Below are positions 8,967-16,823 of a stretch of DNA of 64,000 nt, piece by piece. The DNA lies in assembly GCF_003355475.1 (NCBI RefSeq), contig NZ_CP031356.1, positions 3,162,001 to 3,226,000 of the forward strand. Reading direction: 5' to 3'. How positions within the stretch are numbered: position 1 is the stretch's first letter; each line of letters starts with the position of its first letter. This DNA comes from Brachybacterium saurashtrense. Lineage in GTDB: Bacteria; Actinomycetota; Actinomycetes; Actinomycetales; Dermabacteraceae. The translations under genes and the position numbers were made by a program. Below the pieces are notes generated by a model. That model had not been told where the DNA came from. It ran no database searches and worked only from the letters and a program-made list of their open reading frames with translations.

Positions 8967-8996
8967 TCTGGCCGCCGCCGACGTGCCGCGACCCGT

Positions 8997-9575
8997 TCAG
9001 AGCGCCCGGACCACCCGCGCGGGGCTGCCCACGGCCACCACGTTCGCGGGGACGTCCCGGGTGACCACGGCAGCGGCGCCGATCACCGAGTTGTCCCCGA
9101 TGGTCACCCCGGGCAGCACGGTGACGCCGCCGCCCAGCCAGACGTTGTTGCCGATCGTGATGGGTGCGGCGCGCTCCCAGCCGTCCCGGCGCGGCTCCGG
9201 CGCCGTGGGGTGGATCGGGGTGAGCAGCTGGACGTTCGGGCCGATCTGGCAGTCCTCGCCGACGGTGATCGGGGCGACGTCCGCCGCGGTGAGGTGGTAG
9301 TTCACGAAGGCGCGCGCGCCGATCGTCACGTTGCTGCCGTAGTCCACGGACAGTGGGGGTCTCACCCTCGTCCCCTCGCCCAGGCCGCCCAGCAGCTCGG
9401 CGAGCAGCGCCCCCGCTTCCGGTGACTCCTCCAGCCAGGCCCGGTGGTAGCGATCGGCGAGCCGCGCGGCCCGGCGCTGCAGTGCCCCGAGCTCCTCGTC
9501 GGAGCAGTACCAGTCGCCCGCGACCAGGCGTTCGTGCTGGCTGCGAGGGTCCTCGGGGTCGGCGGGGATGCTCAT
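8997..9575 (-). CDS. maa: Maltose/galactoside-type O-acetyltransferase (left-handed beta-helix)
   Basis: A 192-residue enzyme transferring acetyl from acetyl-CoA to a sugar hydroxyl. The N-terminal segment (HERLVAGDWYCSDEELGALQ) is the Mac domain typical of maltose acetyltransferases. It is followed by hexapeptide-repeat coils (ITVGEDCQIGPNVQLLTP, ITIGNNVWLGGGVTVLPG, VTIGDNSVIGAAAVVTRD). The His in the TPIHPT segment is the predicted catalytic base, and the C-terminus GSPARVVR is canonical. ATG at 9575 (MSIPADPED) gives the family length. It is a single-gene unit between two hairpins. The native acceptor is unknown; such enzymes are often regarded as sugar-detoxifying. Confidence 0.85.
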   Translation of the reverse strand: MSIPADPEDPRSQHERLVAGDWYCSDEELGALQRRAARLADRYHRAWLEESPEAGALLAELLGGLGEGTRVRPPLSVDYGSNVTIGARAFVNYHLTAADVAPITVGEDCQIGPNVQLLTPIHPTAPEPRRDGWERAAPITIGNNVWLGGGVTVLPGVTIGDNSVIGAAAVVTRDVPANVVAVGSPARVVRAL

Positions 9576-9649
9576 GGTCCCGAGCGTAGCCGGGCGCGGC
9601 GTGCCCCTCGGGCCCGCACTCGAGCACCCGCCCCGCAGGGCGCCACGAC

Positions 9650-9709
9650 CAGTTCTGGCAGGATTCGATCGATGCCGGCGGCGACATCGATCGAATCCTG
9701 CCAGAACTG
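9650..9709. terminator. Perfect 25-bp hairpin after the TRAP transporter operon
   Basis: Positions 9650-9674 and 9685-9709 are exact reverse complements (25 bp) with a 10-base loop CCGGCGGCGA. The left arm begins CAGTTCTGGCAGGATTCG. It lies 30 bases downstream of the dctM stop, so it most likely ends the minus-strand TRAP operon and insulates the acetyltransferase gene. No T-run follows. The stem is unusually long for a terminator and shares a GGATTC core with the hairpin at 8411. Confidence 0.65.
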
Positions 9710-9739
9710 TTCGCCGGGGCGACCGGCGGGGCGCCGGGC

Positions 9740-11011
9740 TCAGGTGATGAACAGCAGCCCGGGCAGGTACGCCACCGCGGCCACCACCAGCAGCCCCAGC
9801 CCGTAGAAGGGCAGCAGGGAGCGGGCGGTCTCGAGGATCGGCACCTTGCCGATGGAGGCGGAGATGAACAGCGTGGTCCCCACCGGCGGGGTGTACAGAC
9901 CCATCGCGAGGGTCACCACCATGAGGATGCCGAAGTGGATCACGTCCATCCCGATCGCGGTCGCCACCGGGAGCATCACCGGGGTGAGCAGCAGGATCGC
10001 AGGGGAGATGTCCAGGAACATGCCCACGATCAGCAGGATCAGGATCATCGCGAGCACCACCAGCCAGTCCGCCTGCAGCGTCGTGGTGAGGGACTCGGCC
10101 AGCGCCTGCGGCGCCTCCTGGATGGTGAGCAGCCAGGCCAGCGCGGAGGAGAACATGATCAGCAGCAGCACCACGGCGCTCGCCGCGGCGGAGTCCACCA
10201 GGGCCTTCCGCAGCTGCGCCAGGCTCAGGTCCCGGTACAGCAGCACCCGCACCGCGAGGGCGTAGAGCACCGCTAGCACCGACACCTCGGTCACCGTGGC
10301 GATGCCGGTGAACAGCACCACCCGGATCAGCACGATCGGGATGAGGATCGCGGGGGTGGCGAACAGCAGGTCCACCAGCAGGCGCTTCACGGTGAACCGC
10401 GCCCGCACCCGCGGGAAGCCGGCCTTCCACGCCACCAGCCAGCAGCACAGCAGCAGCAGCGCCGCGGCCAGCAGGCCCGGGCCGATCCCGGCGGTGAACA
10501 CCGCCGCGACCGAGGCGCCGGAGGCGGAGGCGAACAGGATCATCGGGATCGAGGGCGGGAGGATCACGCCCAGCGAGGAGGCGGAGGCGTTGACCGCGGT
10601 GGCGTAGCCGCCGCTGTAGCCCAGGCGGCGGGTCCAGGGGATCACCACCTTGCCGATGCCGGTGGCGTCGGCGACGGCGGAGCCGGAGATCCCGGCGAAG
10701 ACGGCGTTGGTGAGCACGCTGGTCATCCCCACACCGCCGCGCAGGCGGCCCACCACGCGGGTGGCCAGGCCGATCACCTGGGCGCCCAGCTTCCCGCTGA
10801 ACAGCAGGTCCGCGGTGAGGATGAAGAAGGGGATGGCGAGGATCGAGTAGTCGCCCACGGGGCTGAAGGACTGCTGGGCGAGGGCCTCCATGGGCAGGGA
10901 GCCCACCGCGAACAGGCCCACGATCGCGCCGGCGATGATCGCGAAGGCGACCGGGATGCCCAGCAGCAGCAGGACGATGAACACGGCGACGGCGAGGAGT
11001 GCTTCAAGCAT
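9740..11011 (-). CDS. dctM: TRAP transporter large permease, DctM family
   Basis: A 423-residue membrane protein with about 11-12 hydrophobic segments, starting MLEALLAVAVFIVLLLLGIP. It is the ion-coupled transport channel of a tripartite ATP-independent periplasmic (TRAP) system. Typical DctM stretches are GISGSAVADATGIGKVVIP, ILPPSIPMILFASASG and MGLYTPPVGTTLF. The ATG at 11011 follows AAGGAG and overlaps the end of dctQ by eight bases, indicating translational coupling. TRAP systems mostly import sugar acids and other carboxylates. With the downstream isomerase, SDR and transketolase genes this suggests uptake of an aldonate or a related sugar derivative. Confidence 0.92.
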   Translation of the reverse strand: MLEALLAVAVFIVLLLLGIPVAFAIIAGAIVGLFAVGSLPMEALAQQSFSPVGDYSILAIPFFILTADLLFSGKLGAQVIGLATRVVGRLRGGVGMTSVLTNAVFAGISGSAVADATGIGKVVIPWTRRLGYSGGYATAVNASASSLGVILPPSIPMILFASASGASVAAVFTAGIGPGLLAAALLLLCCWLVAWKAGFPRVRARFTVKRLLVDLLFATPAILIPIVLIRVVLFTGIATVTEVSVLAVLYALAVRVLLYRDLSLAQLRKALVDSAAASAVVLLLIMFSSALAWLLTIQEAPQALAESLTTTLQADWLVVLAMILILLIVGMFLDISPAILLLTPVMLPVATAIGMDVIHFGILMVVTLAMGLYTPPVGTTLFISASIGKVPILETARSLLPFYGLGLLVVAAVAYLPGLLFIT

Positions 11012-11690
11012 CGGGGTTCTCCTTCGGGGAGTCCTGCGCCGACGGGGCGTCGTCGGTCGCACGGTGCGACGGGGCGGTGCCGGGCGCGACGGCGGCGTCG
11101 GCCGGGGTGGGCGCCCCGTGGCGGGCGTAGTGGAGGGTGCGGACGCCGGCCTGCACCGTCATCACCGCGACCATCACGAGGAAGGCCCCGAAGCTGCCCA
11201 GCTGCGGCCAGCCCATGATCGGGGTGGACTGCGCGGCCATCGGCGGGATCAGGTACACCGCGAGGTAGGTGAGGTAGCCCAGCAGCACGGTGGAGAACGC
11301 CCAGATGGCGGTCTGCGCGCGCTGGTGGGCCCGGCCGGTGAGGCGCGAGACCAGCAGGTCCACGGCGATGTGGCCGCGGTGGGACTGGGCGACGATGGCG
11401 CCGCCCGCGATCAGCCAGGGGAACAGGTAGGTGGGGCCCTCCGCCGCGATCGGCAGGGAGGAGTTCAGCACGTACCGCATCACCACGGCGAGGGTCACCA
11501 GCACCACGATCAGTGCGGTGGTGACGATCGCGAGCGCGCCGCCCAGCCGCCCCAGCACCGCGTTGACGGGCTCCTCGGGGCGGGTGTCCTCGGCATGGCC
11601 CTCGGAGGTGTCGAGGGCGGCGAGGTCCTCCTCGGTGATGACGGGGTGGCGGTCCGCGGCAGGGTCGGCGGCGGGGGAGGTGGGGCTCAT
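11004..11690 (-). CDS. dctQ: TRAP transporter small permease, DctQ family
   Basis: A 228-residue protein with four predicted membrane helices (about residues 48-72, 85-105, 127-150 and 165-190). An acidic, hydrophilic N-terminal tail of about 45 residues and a Pro/Ala-rich C-terminal tail flank them. DctQ pairs with DctM in the membrane. The gene overlaps dctP by four bases (ATGA) and dctM by eight, forming one operon. The long tails are longer than in typical DctQ proteins of about 160-180 residues. Confidence 0.85.
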   Translation of the reverse strand: MSPTSPAADPAADRHPVITEEDLAALDTSEGHAEDTRPEEPVNAVLGRLGGALAIVTTALIVVLVTLAVVMRYVLNSSLPIAAEGPTYLFPWLIAGGAIVAQSHRGHIAVDLLVSRLTGRAHQRAQTAIWAFSTVLLGYLTYLAVYLIPPMAAQSTPIMGWPQLGSFGAFLVMVAVMTVQAGVRTLHYARHGAPTPADAAVAPGTAPSHRATDDAPSAQDSPKENPDA

Positions 11691-12736
11691 GAGGCACTCT
11701 CCTGGTGCTCGGCGCGGAGCGACTCCGCGGCGGCGGTGAGCTGGTCGAAGAACTCGGGGTGCTGCTGCTGCCAGCGCTCGTGCACCGGCAGCGTCGCCTC
11801 CCGGAACAGGGCGCGATCGGGGTGGGTGACCTGGAGGATCTCCTCGAACTCGGCGTAGATCTCCTCGCTCTGGGAGAGCATCAGGCTCCGCTGCTCCTGC
11901 TGCGCCTCGACGGCGGCCTCCTCGATCACGGTGCGGATCGCGGGGTCGAGGCCCTCCCAGCGGGTGGTGGAGATGACGAAGGGGTTCATCTCGTACTTGT
12001 GCCCGGTCACCGCGAGGTGCTCCTGCACCTCGTGGAGCGAGGAGGAGTGGATGTTGACCACCGGGTTCTCCTGGCCGTCCACGGCGCCCTGGCGCAGTCC
12101 CAGGTACAGCTCGCCGAACGCCATCGGGGTGGGATTCGCGCCGAGCTCGCGGAAGATGTCGATGGTCATCGGATCGTCCGGGGTGCGGATCTTCAGCCCG
12201 GCCACGTCCTCGGGCACCTCGAGGGGCCGCACCGAGTTGGTGATGTCGCGCATGCCGTTGTCCCAGAAGCCCAGCACGTGGAAGCCCTTGGTCTCGGCGA
12301 GGCCCGCGAGGCTGTCCTGGATCTCGCCGTCGAGCACCGCGAAGGCGTGCTGCGAGGTCTCGAACAGGAACGGCAGGCCGATCAGCGCGGCCTCGGGCAC
12401 GTAGCTGGAGAACGGGCCCTGGGAGTTGATCGTCATGTCGAGGGTGCCGGCGGCCACCGAGACCATCATCTCGGTGTCGCTGCCCACGGACTCCTGGCCG
12501 AGGATCTGGATCTCCACCTCGTCGTTCGACTTCTCGGCGACCAGGCGCTGGAAGGCCAGCGCCCCGTCGGAGCGGGGGTTCCCGGGCGCGGCGCCGTGCC
12601 CGAGGATGATCCGCACCGAGTCGGTGCGTCGGGGCCCGTCGCCGCCGGCGCAGGCGCTGAGGCCGACGCCGGCGAGGCCGGCCAGGGCGGCCCCGCGCAG
12701 GACGCCGCGGCGGCTGGGGGAGCGGGGAGGGAGCAT
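11687..12736 (-). CDS. dctP: TRAP transporter substrate-binding lipoprotein, DctP family
   Basis: A 349-residue extracytoplasmic solute receptor. The N-terminus has twin arginines (SPSRRGVLRG) and a lipobox LSAC with Cys29, so it is probably a lipid-anchored, Tat-exported protein. The mature part carries the DctP features GTLDMTINSQGPFSSYVPE, DVAGLKIRTPDDPM and LYLGLRQGAVDGQENPV; the Arg in LKIRTP normally binds the substrate carboxylate. AGGAGG precedes the ATG at 12736. It heads the dctPQM block. An unusual array of six degenerate 14-bp repeats lies just upstream. Confidence 0.9.
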   Translation of the reverse strand: MLPPRSPSRRGVLRGAALAGLAGVGLSACAGGDGPRRTDSVRIILGHGAAPGNPRSDGALAFQRLVAEKSNDEVEIQILGQESVGSDTEMMVSVAAGTLDMTINSQGPFSSYVPEAALIGLPFLFETSQHAFAVLDGEIQDSLAGLAETKGFHVLGFWDNGMRDITNSVRPLEVPEDVAGLKIRTPDDPMTIDIFRELGANPTPMAFGELYLGLRQGAVDGQENPVVNIHSSSLHEVQEHLAVTGHKYEMNPFVISTTRWEGLDPAIRTVIEEAAVEAQQEQRSLMLSQSEEIYAEFEEILQVTHPDRALFREATLPVHERWQQQHPEFFDQLTAAAESLRAEHQESAS

Positions 12737-12810
12737 GGGGACCTCCTGGGTGGGGTGCGACGTCGCACCCCGTGGTGGGGGGGTGGGCCGAGGCCGGCGG
12801 GTGCCGGCAC

Positions 12811-12894
12811 GGCGGGATCTGACCAGCGGGACTGACCAGCGGGGACTGACCAGCGGGAGCTGAACAGCCGGATCTGAACTGCGGGAACTGCGAA
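12811..12894. repeat. Six degenerate 14-bp direct repeats
   Basis: Units of 13-15 bp with the consensus GCGGGA(T)CTGAACA or GCGGGACTGACCA begin at 12811, 12826, 12839, 12853, 12867 and 12881. The array fills the gap between the TIM-barrel gene and dctP, which are transcribed in the same direction. Spacing is a little over one helical turn per unit, so it could be a cooperative protein-binding array or a simple repeat expansion. Confidence 0.6.
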
Positions 12895-12917
12895 GAAGGG
12901 CCCGGGGACCCGTGGTG

Positions 12918-13748
12918 TCAGGCGGTCTGCGCCAGCAGCGCGGAGATCTCCGCGTGGCTGCGGGCGACGTCCCGGACGCGGTCCTCCTCGTCGATGTCGT
13001 GCGTCTCCAGCTCGAGGACGTACGTGCCGGGGAAGCCCTGCTGCTCGAGGGCGCACACCAGGGCGGGGAAGTCCACGTCCCCGGCGCCCAGGGAGAGGTT
13101 GAGGTCCCCGGGCACCGCGTCGCGCAGGTGCACCCGCTCCACCCGGTCGCCGAGGGAGCGGGCCCAGGCCAGCGGGTCCTCGGCGGAGGCGACCACGTGG
13201 GAGACGTCGAACAGCACCCCGAACTGCGAGGGCGTGCAGCGTGCCAGCAGCGCGTCGGCGTCCGCGACGGTGTGGACGTAGCGGCGGTGGTGCAGCACCT
13301 CCACCAGCAGGCGCACCCCGTGCTCGGCGCACACCTGCGAGATCAGCTCCAGGTTCGCGGCGATGCGGTCGAGGTCCGCCTCGCGGTCCACGAACGGGGC
13401 GTGGGACGCGCGACCGGCCGGCACGATCAGCGCCGCACCGAGGGTGGCGGCGAGCCCGGCGAGGGGAGCGACCACGTCGCGCAGCGCCTCGGGGGTGAGG
13501 TCGGGGTCGTTGAGATCGCCCGGATCGGCGTTGACCGCGCCGGTGCGCAGTCCCTCCGCGGTGATCCGCCGGGCGTACTCGGCGCTGTCGCCGTGGAAGG
13601 GGACCGGCACGTGGTCGGTGACGTCCGGGATCGCGCCCAGGTCGATCTCGCGGGCGCCGGTCGCCGCGATCAGCGACAGCGCCTCCTCCAGCGGGCGGTG
13701 GCGGAACGAGATCGTGGAGATCCCGACGCGGTGGTGGGGCGCGCTCAT
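12918..13748 (-). CDS. Xylose-isomerase-like TIM-barrel sugar isomerase/epimerase
   Basis: A 276-residue cytoplasmic protein of the AP-endonuclease-2/xylose-isomerase-like superfamily, usually metal-dependent sugar isomerases, epimerases or dehydratases. Metal-ligand motifs are visible: VRLLVEVLHHRRYVHT (Glu), FGVLFDVSHVVAS (Asp and His), RVERVHLRDAVPGD (His) and TYVLELETHD (Glu). The ATG at 13748 overlaps the SDR stop as ATGA, so it is translated directly after the SDR. The neighbours (TRAP receptor, SDR, divergent FadR and transketolase) suggest it isomerises the keto product of the SDR or the imported substrate. The exact reaction cannot be assigned. Confidence 0.7.
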   Translation of the reverse strand: MSAPHHRVGISTISFRHRPLEEALSLIAATGAREIDLGAIPDVTDHVPVPFHGDSAEYARRITAEGLRTGAVNADPGDLNDPDLTPEALRDVVAPLAGLAATLGAALIVPAGRASHAPFVDREADLDRIAANLELISQVCAEHGVRLLVEVLHHRRYVHTVADADALLARCTPSQFGVLFDVSHVVASAEDPLAWARSLGDRVERVHLRDAVPGDLNLSLGAGDVDFPALVCALEQQGFPGTYVLELETHDIDEEDRVRDVARSHAEISALLAQTA

Positions 13749-14521
13749 GAGATGTACGCGCCGCCGTTGATGGCCTGCGTGGTGCCGGTGATGTAGCCGG
13801 CGTCCTCCCCGGAGAGCCACACCACGAGCGCGGCGATCTCCTCGGCGGTGGCCTGGCGCTTCATCGGGATCGAGGCGGAGAGCGCCGCCTCGGCCTCCTC
13901 GGTGGTGTTGCCGCGGATGTTGGTGTCCGCCGCGCCGGGGGAGACGGCGTTGACGGTGATGCCCTCGGGTGCCATCTCGCGGGCCAGCGAGCGGGTGAGG
14001 CCCAGCACCCCGGCCTTCGCGGCGGAGTACGGGGTCTTGGAGAACACACCGCCGCCCTGCTGCGCGGAGACGGAGGACATGTTCACGATGCGGCCGTAGC
14101 CGCTCTCGAGCATGGCGGGCAGGAAGGCGCGGCAGGTGTAGAAGCTGCCGGTGAGGTTCACGGCGAGGATCGTGTCCCACAGCTCGTCGGTGACCTCGAG
14201 GAACGGGACCGGGGAGGGGATCCCGGCGATGTTCGCCAGCGCGCCGACGGGCGGCAGCTCGCTCGCGGCGATCTGCGCGGCCACCTCGTTCACGGCGGCG
14301 GAGTCGGTGACGTCGAGGGCGTAGCCCGCGGCGGGCACGCCGTGCGCGGCGGAGAGCTCCTCGGCGAGGACGCGGGCGCCCTCGCCGTCGAGGTCGAGGA
14401 TCGCCACGGCCCAGCCCTCGCGGGCGAAGCGGGTGGCGGTGGCGCGGCCGATGCTGCGGGGGCCGGCGCCGCCGGTGACGACGGCGGTGCGGCGCTGGGG
14501 GCCGGTGGTCTCTGTGTGCAT
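13745..14521 (-). CDS. Short-chain dehydrogenase/reductase, polyol/aldonate type
   Basis: A 258-residue NAD(P)-dependent oxidoreductase. The cofactor loop reads TGGAGPRSIGRA, two residues longer than the usual TGxxxGIG. The substrate-side motifs are NIAGIPSP, the catalytic Ser in NMSSVSAQQGG and the YSAAK pair (Tyr, Lys). An Asp after the second beta strand (ILDLDG) suggests NAD preference. It is the first gene of the minus-strand operon, with a good promoter (14604-14632) overlapped by an operator. It closely resembles the SDR at 43322, sharing the longer loop, the AGIPSP motif and GGG-FSKT, so both probably act on related polyols or acid sugars. Confidence 0.82.
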   Translation of the reverse strand: MHTETTGPQRRTAVVTGGAGPRSIGRATATRFAREGWAVAILDLDGEGARVLAEELSAAHGVPAAGYALDVTDSAAVNEVAAQIAASELPPVGALANIAGIPSPVPFLEVTDELWDTILAVNLTGSFYTCRAFLPAMLESGYGRIVNMSSVSAQQGGGVFSKTPYSAAKAGVLGLTRSLAREMAPEGITVNAVSPGAADTNIRGNTTEEAEAALSASIPMKRQATAEEIAALVVWLSGEDAGYITGTTQAINGGAYIS

Positions 14522-14603
14522 CGGTGCACTCCCTCACGTCGGTGTGGTCGGGCACGGGGCCCGGGGTCGGGTGGGGCCCGAGGGCCCGGAACGGATCGAG
14601 CTG

Positions 14604-14633
14604 ACCGTAGGGGCGGCGCAGTGGTCGGACAAC
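14604..14633 (-). promoter_or_regulatory. SDR-operon promoter with overlapping FadR-type operator
   Basis: On the minus strand TTGTCC (-35, positions 14632-14627) and TACGGT (-10, 14609-14604) are separated by exactly 17 bases. The -35 box lies inside the near-palindrome GTGGTCGGACAAC (14621-14633), which has the T-G-G-T...A-C-A form of FadR-subfamily operators. A bound regulator would block RNA polymerase. Confidence 0.55.
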
Positions 14634-14703
14634 TCTGGGCGGTTGCCGGGCTGTGCGGCCGACGAGGAAAGTGCAGGTCAGAGGGGTGCGCCCGGGGCAA
14701 GAT

Positions 14704-14714
14704 TGGTCAGACCA
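14704..14714. promoter_or_regulatory. Perfect palindrome TGGTCAGACCA, FadR-type operator
   Basis: Perfect 5-bp arms around a central A. It is the second of three TGGTC/GACCA sites between the divergent SDR and FadR operons and probably binds the FadR protein encoded at 15145. Confidence 0.55.
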
Positions 14715-14747
14715 CGAGAGGCGGAGGGGCGGGGCGGGATGCGCCGC

Positions 14748-14819
14748 GCGGCCGACACGGAGCGCGCGACCGACGCGGGGCGTGTGGCCGACGCGGGGCG
14801 TGCGGCCGGCGAGATGCGC
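14748..14819. repeat. Four 18-bp tandem repeats
   Basis: Imperfect copies of GCGGCCGACGCGGGGCGT start at 14748, 14766, 14784 and 14802, lying between the second and third operator palindromes. The 18-bp period preserves a reading frame on both strands, but no gene is credible here. It may space the operators or be a slippage product. Confidence 0.6.
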
Positions 14820-14861
14820 TGGGGTGCCCCGGCGGCGCGCCCGGAGCGCCTTGTGCCAGAA

Positions 14862-14871
14862 TGGTCGACCA
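14862..14871. promoter_or_regulatory. Perfect palindrome TGGTCGACCA, FadR-type operator
   Basis: This is the third site of the TGGTC/GACCA series. It is followed by AATTGTTCCACA, an AT-richer patch that may hold the promoter for the plus-strand regulator operon, although no good -35/-10 pair could be fixed. Confidence 0.5.
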
Positions 14872-15144
14872 ATTGTTCCACACCGGGAACCGGCTCTGAC
14901 CAGCACCGCGAGGGGCACGGCGGGGCGGAGTGCGAGCGGCCGTGATTGCCGGAGCGCAGAGGGCGTGCTTGCATCGTCGCCATCCTGCGGGCCGGACCGC
15001 GATCTGCGGACCGGACCGTGCACGGGTTCGCACCGCGCACCGGACGTGCGGCACCGCCCGCCGCACGGCCCCCACCCCGCGCCCCGCCCGTGCAGCCCCG
15101 TCGGCGCCGCGCCGCCCGGTACGACGACGACCGAAGGAGGTCCG

Positions 15145-15933
15145 ATGGACGCCGAGACCCTCGAGTTCCTCGACAGCCTCGTGCGCGAGGGCACCGCGGT
15201 GGAGGAGGGGATCCTCATCCCCACCGAGCGCCGGCTCGCCGAGGCCAGCGGCATGTCCCGGGCGCGGGTGCGCGAACGGCTCTCCGGGCTGCAGATGCTG
15301 GGCATGCTGAAGAAGGTGCAGGGCAGCGGGAACATCCTGGTCACGCCCTCCTTCGACGGCGGCAGCGGGAACGTGTTCGAGCTGATGCTGCGCGCGGGGA
15401 TGGTCACCGGCTCCCAGCTCGCCGAGGCCCGGGAGATGCTCGAGGTGGCGATCGCGCCGCGCATGGTGGAGCGGGTCACCGAGGAGCAGATCCGCGAGCT
15501 CGAGGACCTCGTCCACGAGATGATCGACGCCTCCTCGGACAGGGACTTCGTGCGCGGGCTGCGCGCCGACCACGCCTTCCACCTCGCCCTGTTCGCCGTC
15601 CTCGGCAACCCGATCATGAACTACGTGGCCGGGGGCATGAACCACGCCCTCCACGACCTGCTGCTGGAACGGCGGCGTGTGGTGATCAGCAAGGAGATCG
15701 CCGCCAACGGCGGGGCCATCCCCGAGATGTTCGCGAGCGACGAGGTGCACTTCGAGATCACCCGCGCCCTGCGCACCCGTCGGCGGGAGGCGGTGGCCGC
15801 CGCGATGGCCGAGCACTTCGACCGCTGGCGCCGCATCTCCCGCACCCCCTCGCGCGGCGGCGCGGACCGCCCCGCACCCGGTGCCGCGCCGCAGACCGCG
15901 CAGGCCCCGGACGAGACCCCACCCCCCACCTGA
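15145..15933 (+). CDS. GntR-family regulator, FadR subfamily (FCD domain)
   Basis: A 262-residue DNA-binding protein. A winged helix (PTERRLAEASGMSRARVRER, about residues 28-47) is followed by an all-helical FCD ligand domain with metal/ligand motifs (RADHAFHLALFAVLGNP, EVHFEITRAL). The C-terminal tail (about 30 residues) is Pro/Ala-rich. GAAGGAGG at 15133-15140 supports the ATG at 15145. Its first residues lack the usual full N-terminal helix, so the winged helix is slightly short. It stands at the head of the transketolase operon and probably controls both directions through the TGGTC/GACCA palindromes. The ligand is probably an acid sugar or pathway intermediate. Confidence 0.82.
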   Translation: MDAETLEFLDSLVREGTAVEEGILIPTERRLAEASGMSRARVRERLSGLQMLGMLKKVQGSGNILVTPSFDGGSGNVFELMLRAGMVTGSQLAEAREMLEVAIAPRMVERVTEEQIRELEDLVHEMIDASSDRDFVRGLRADHAFHLALFAVLGNPIMNYVAGGMNHALHDLLLERRRVVISKEIAANGGAIPEMFASDEVHFEITRALRTRRREAVAAAMAEHFDRWRRISRTPSRGGADRPAPGAAPQTAQAPDETPPPT

Positions 15934-15941
15934 GGAGACCA

Positions 15942-16823
15942 GTGACCGTGACCTCCCCCGCGACGCCCGCGCCGGAGCGGATCCTCCGGCTCCGCGAGGC
16001 CGCCCACCGCATCCGCCAGTACGCGCTGATCCAGGCGGAGGTGCAGGGCCAGGGCTACATCGGCCAGGCCCTCGACATCGCCGACGTGCTCGCCGTGCTG
16101 TTCGCCGATCAGCTGCACCTGGACCCGCTGGACCCGGAGAGCGCGGAGCGCGACCGCTTCCAGCTCTCCATCGGCCATTACGCCCTCGCCCTCTACGCGG
16201 CGCTGGTGGAGGCGAAGGTGCTGCCGGCCGAGGAGCTGCAGACCTACGCGGGGGACGACTCCCGCCTGCCGATGTCCTCCATGCGCACCTACACCCCGGG
16301 GGTCGAGATCTCCGGCGGCTCCCTCGGCCACGGCCTCGGGATCGCGAACGGCGTGGCTATGGGGCTGAAGCGCAAGGGCTCGGAGAGGTTCGTCTACAAC
16401 CTCCTCTCCGACGGCGAGCTCGGCGAGGGCTCCACCTGGGAGGCCGCGGCCGTCGCCGCCCACCACCGGCTCGACAACCTGATCGCGATCGTGGACTTCA
16501 ACGACCAGCAGGCCGACGGGAAATCCACCCACATGCTCTCGATGGAGCCGGTCACCGAGAAGTTCGAGGCCTTCGGCTGGGAGGCCCGCCGCTGCGACGG
16601 GCACGACGTCCCGGCGCTGGTGCAGAACCTCACCGCGCTGCGCGAGAGCACGCAGCCCCGCCCGCGGGTGCTGATCGTGGACACCACGCTCGGCAAGGGC
16701 GTGGACTTCCTCGAGGCACGGGAGAAGCTGCACTTCATGAAGGTCGAGCCGCAGGAATGGGCGCTCGCCCACGAGAAGCTGGCCCAGAGCCACCGAGCAC
16801 TCACGGAGGACCAGGCGCGATGA
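15942..16823 (+). CDS. Transketolase, N-terminal (TPP-binding) subunit
   Basis: A 293-residue half-transketolase carrying the pyrophosphate-binding domain. Visible are the early His in QLSIGHYALALYAAL, ISGGSLGHGLGIANGVA and the TPP/Mg motif SDGELGEG...DFND. I chose the GTG at 15942 because GGAG (15933-15936) fits it; a GTG at 15948 is possible. Split transketolases occur in special sugar pathways (for example AptAB for D-apulose-4-phosphate and SqwGH for sulfoquinovose) as well as in ordinary metabolism. Placement beside SDR, isomerase and TRAP genes argues for a dedicated catabolic role. It overlaps the C-terminal subunit by four bases (ATGA). Confidence 0.85.
   Translation: MTVTSPATPAPERILRLREAAHRIRQYALIQAEVQGQGYIGQALDIADVLAVLFADQLHLDPLDPESAERDRFQLSIGHYALALYAALVEAKVLPAEELQTYAGDDSRLPMSSMRTYTPGVEISGGSLGHGLGIANGVAMGLKRKGSERFVYNLLSDGELGEGSTWEAAAVAAHHRLDNLIAIVDFNDQQADGKSTHMLSMEPVTEKFEAFGWEARRCDGHDVPALVQNLTALRESTQPRPRVLIVDTTLGKGVDFLEAREKLHFMKVEPQEWALAHEKLAQSHRALTEDQAR

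Larger units (their letters stand above)
14522..15144. promoter_or_regulatory. 623-bp divergent regulatory region of the transketolase module
   Basis: No gene fits this gap between the minus-strand SDR operon and the plus-strand FadR operon. It holds a minus-strand promoter (14604-14632), three TGGTC/GACCA-type palindromes (14621, 14704, 14862) and four 18-bp direct repeats (14748-14819). A GC-rich leader of about 260 bases precedes the FadR ribosome binding site GAAGGAGG at 15133-15140. The open frames crossing it are low-complexity Arg/Pro/Ala shadows. Confidence 0.6.
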
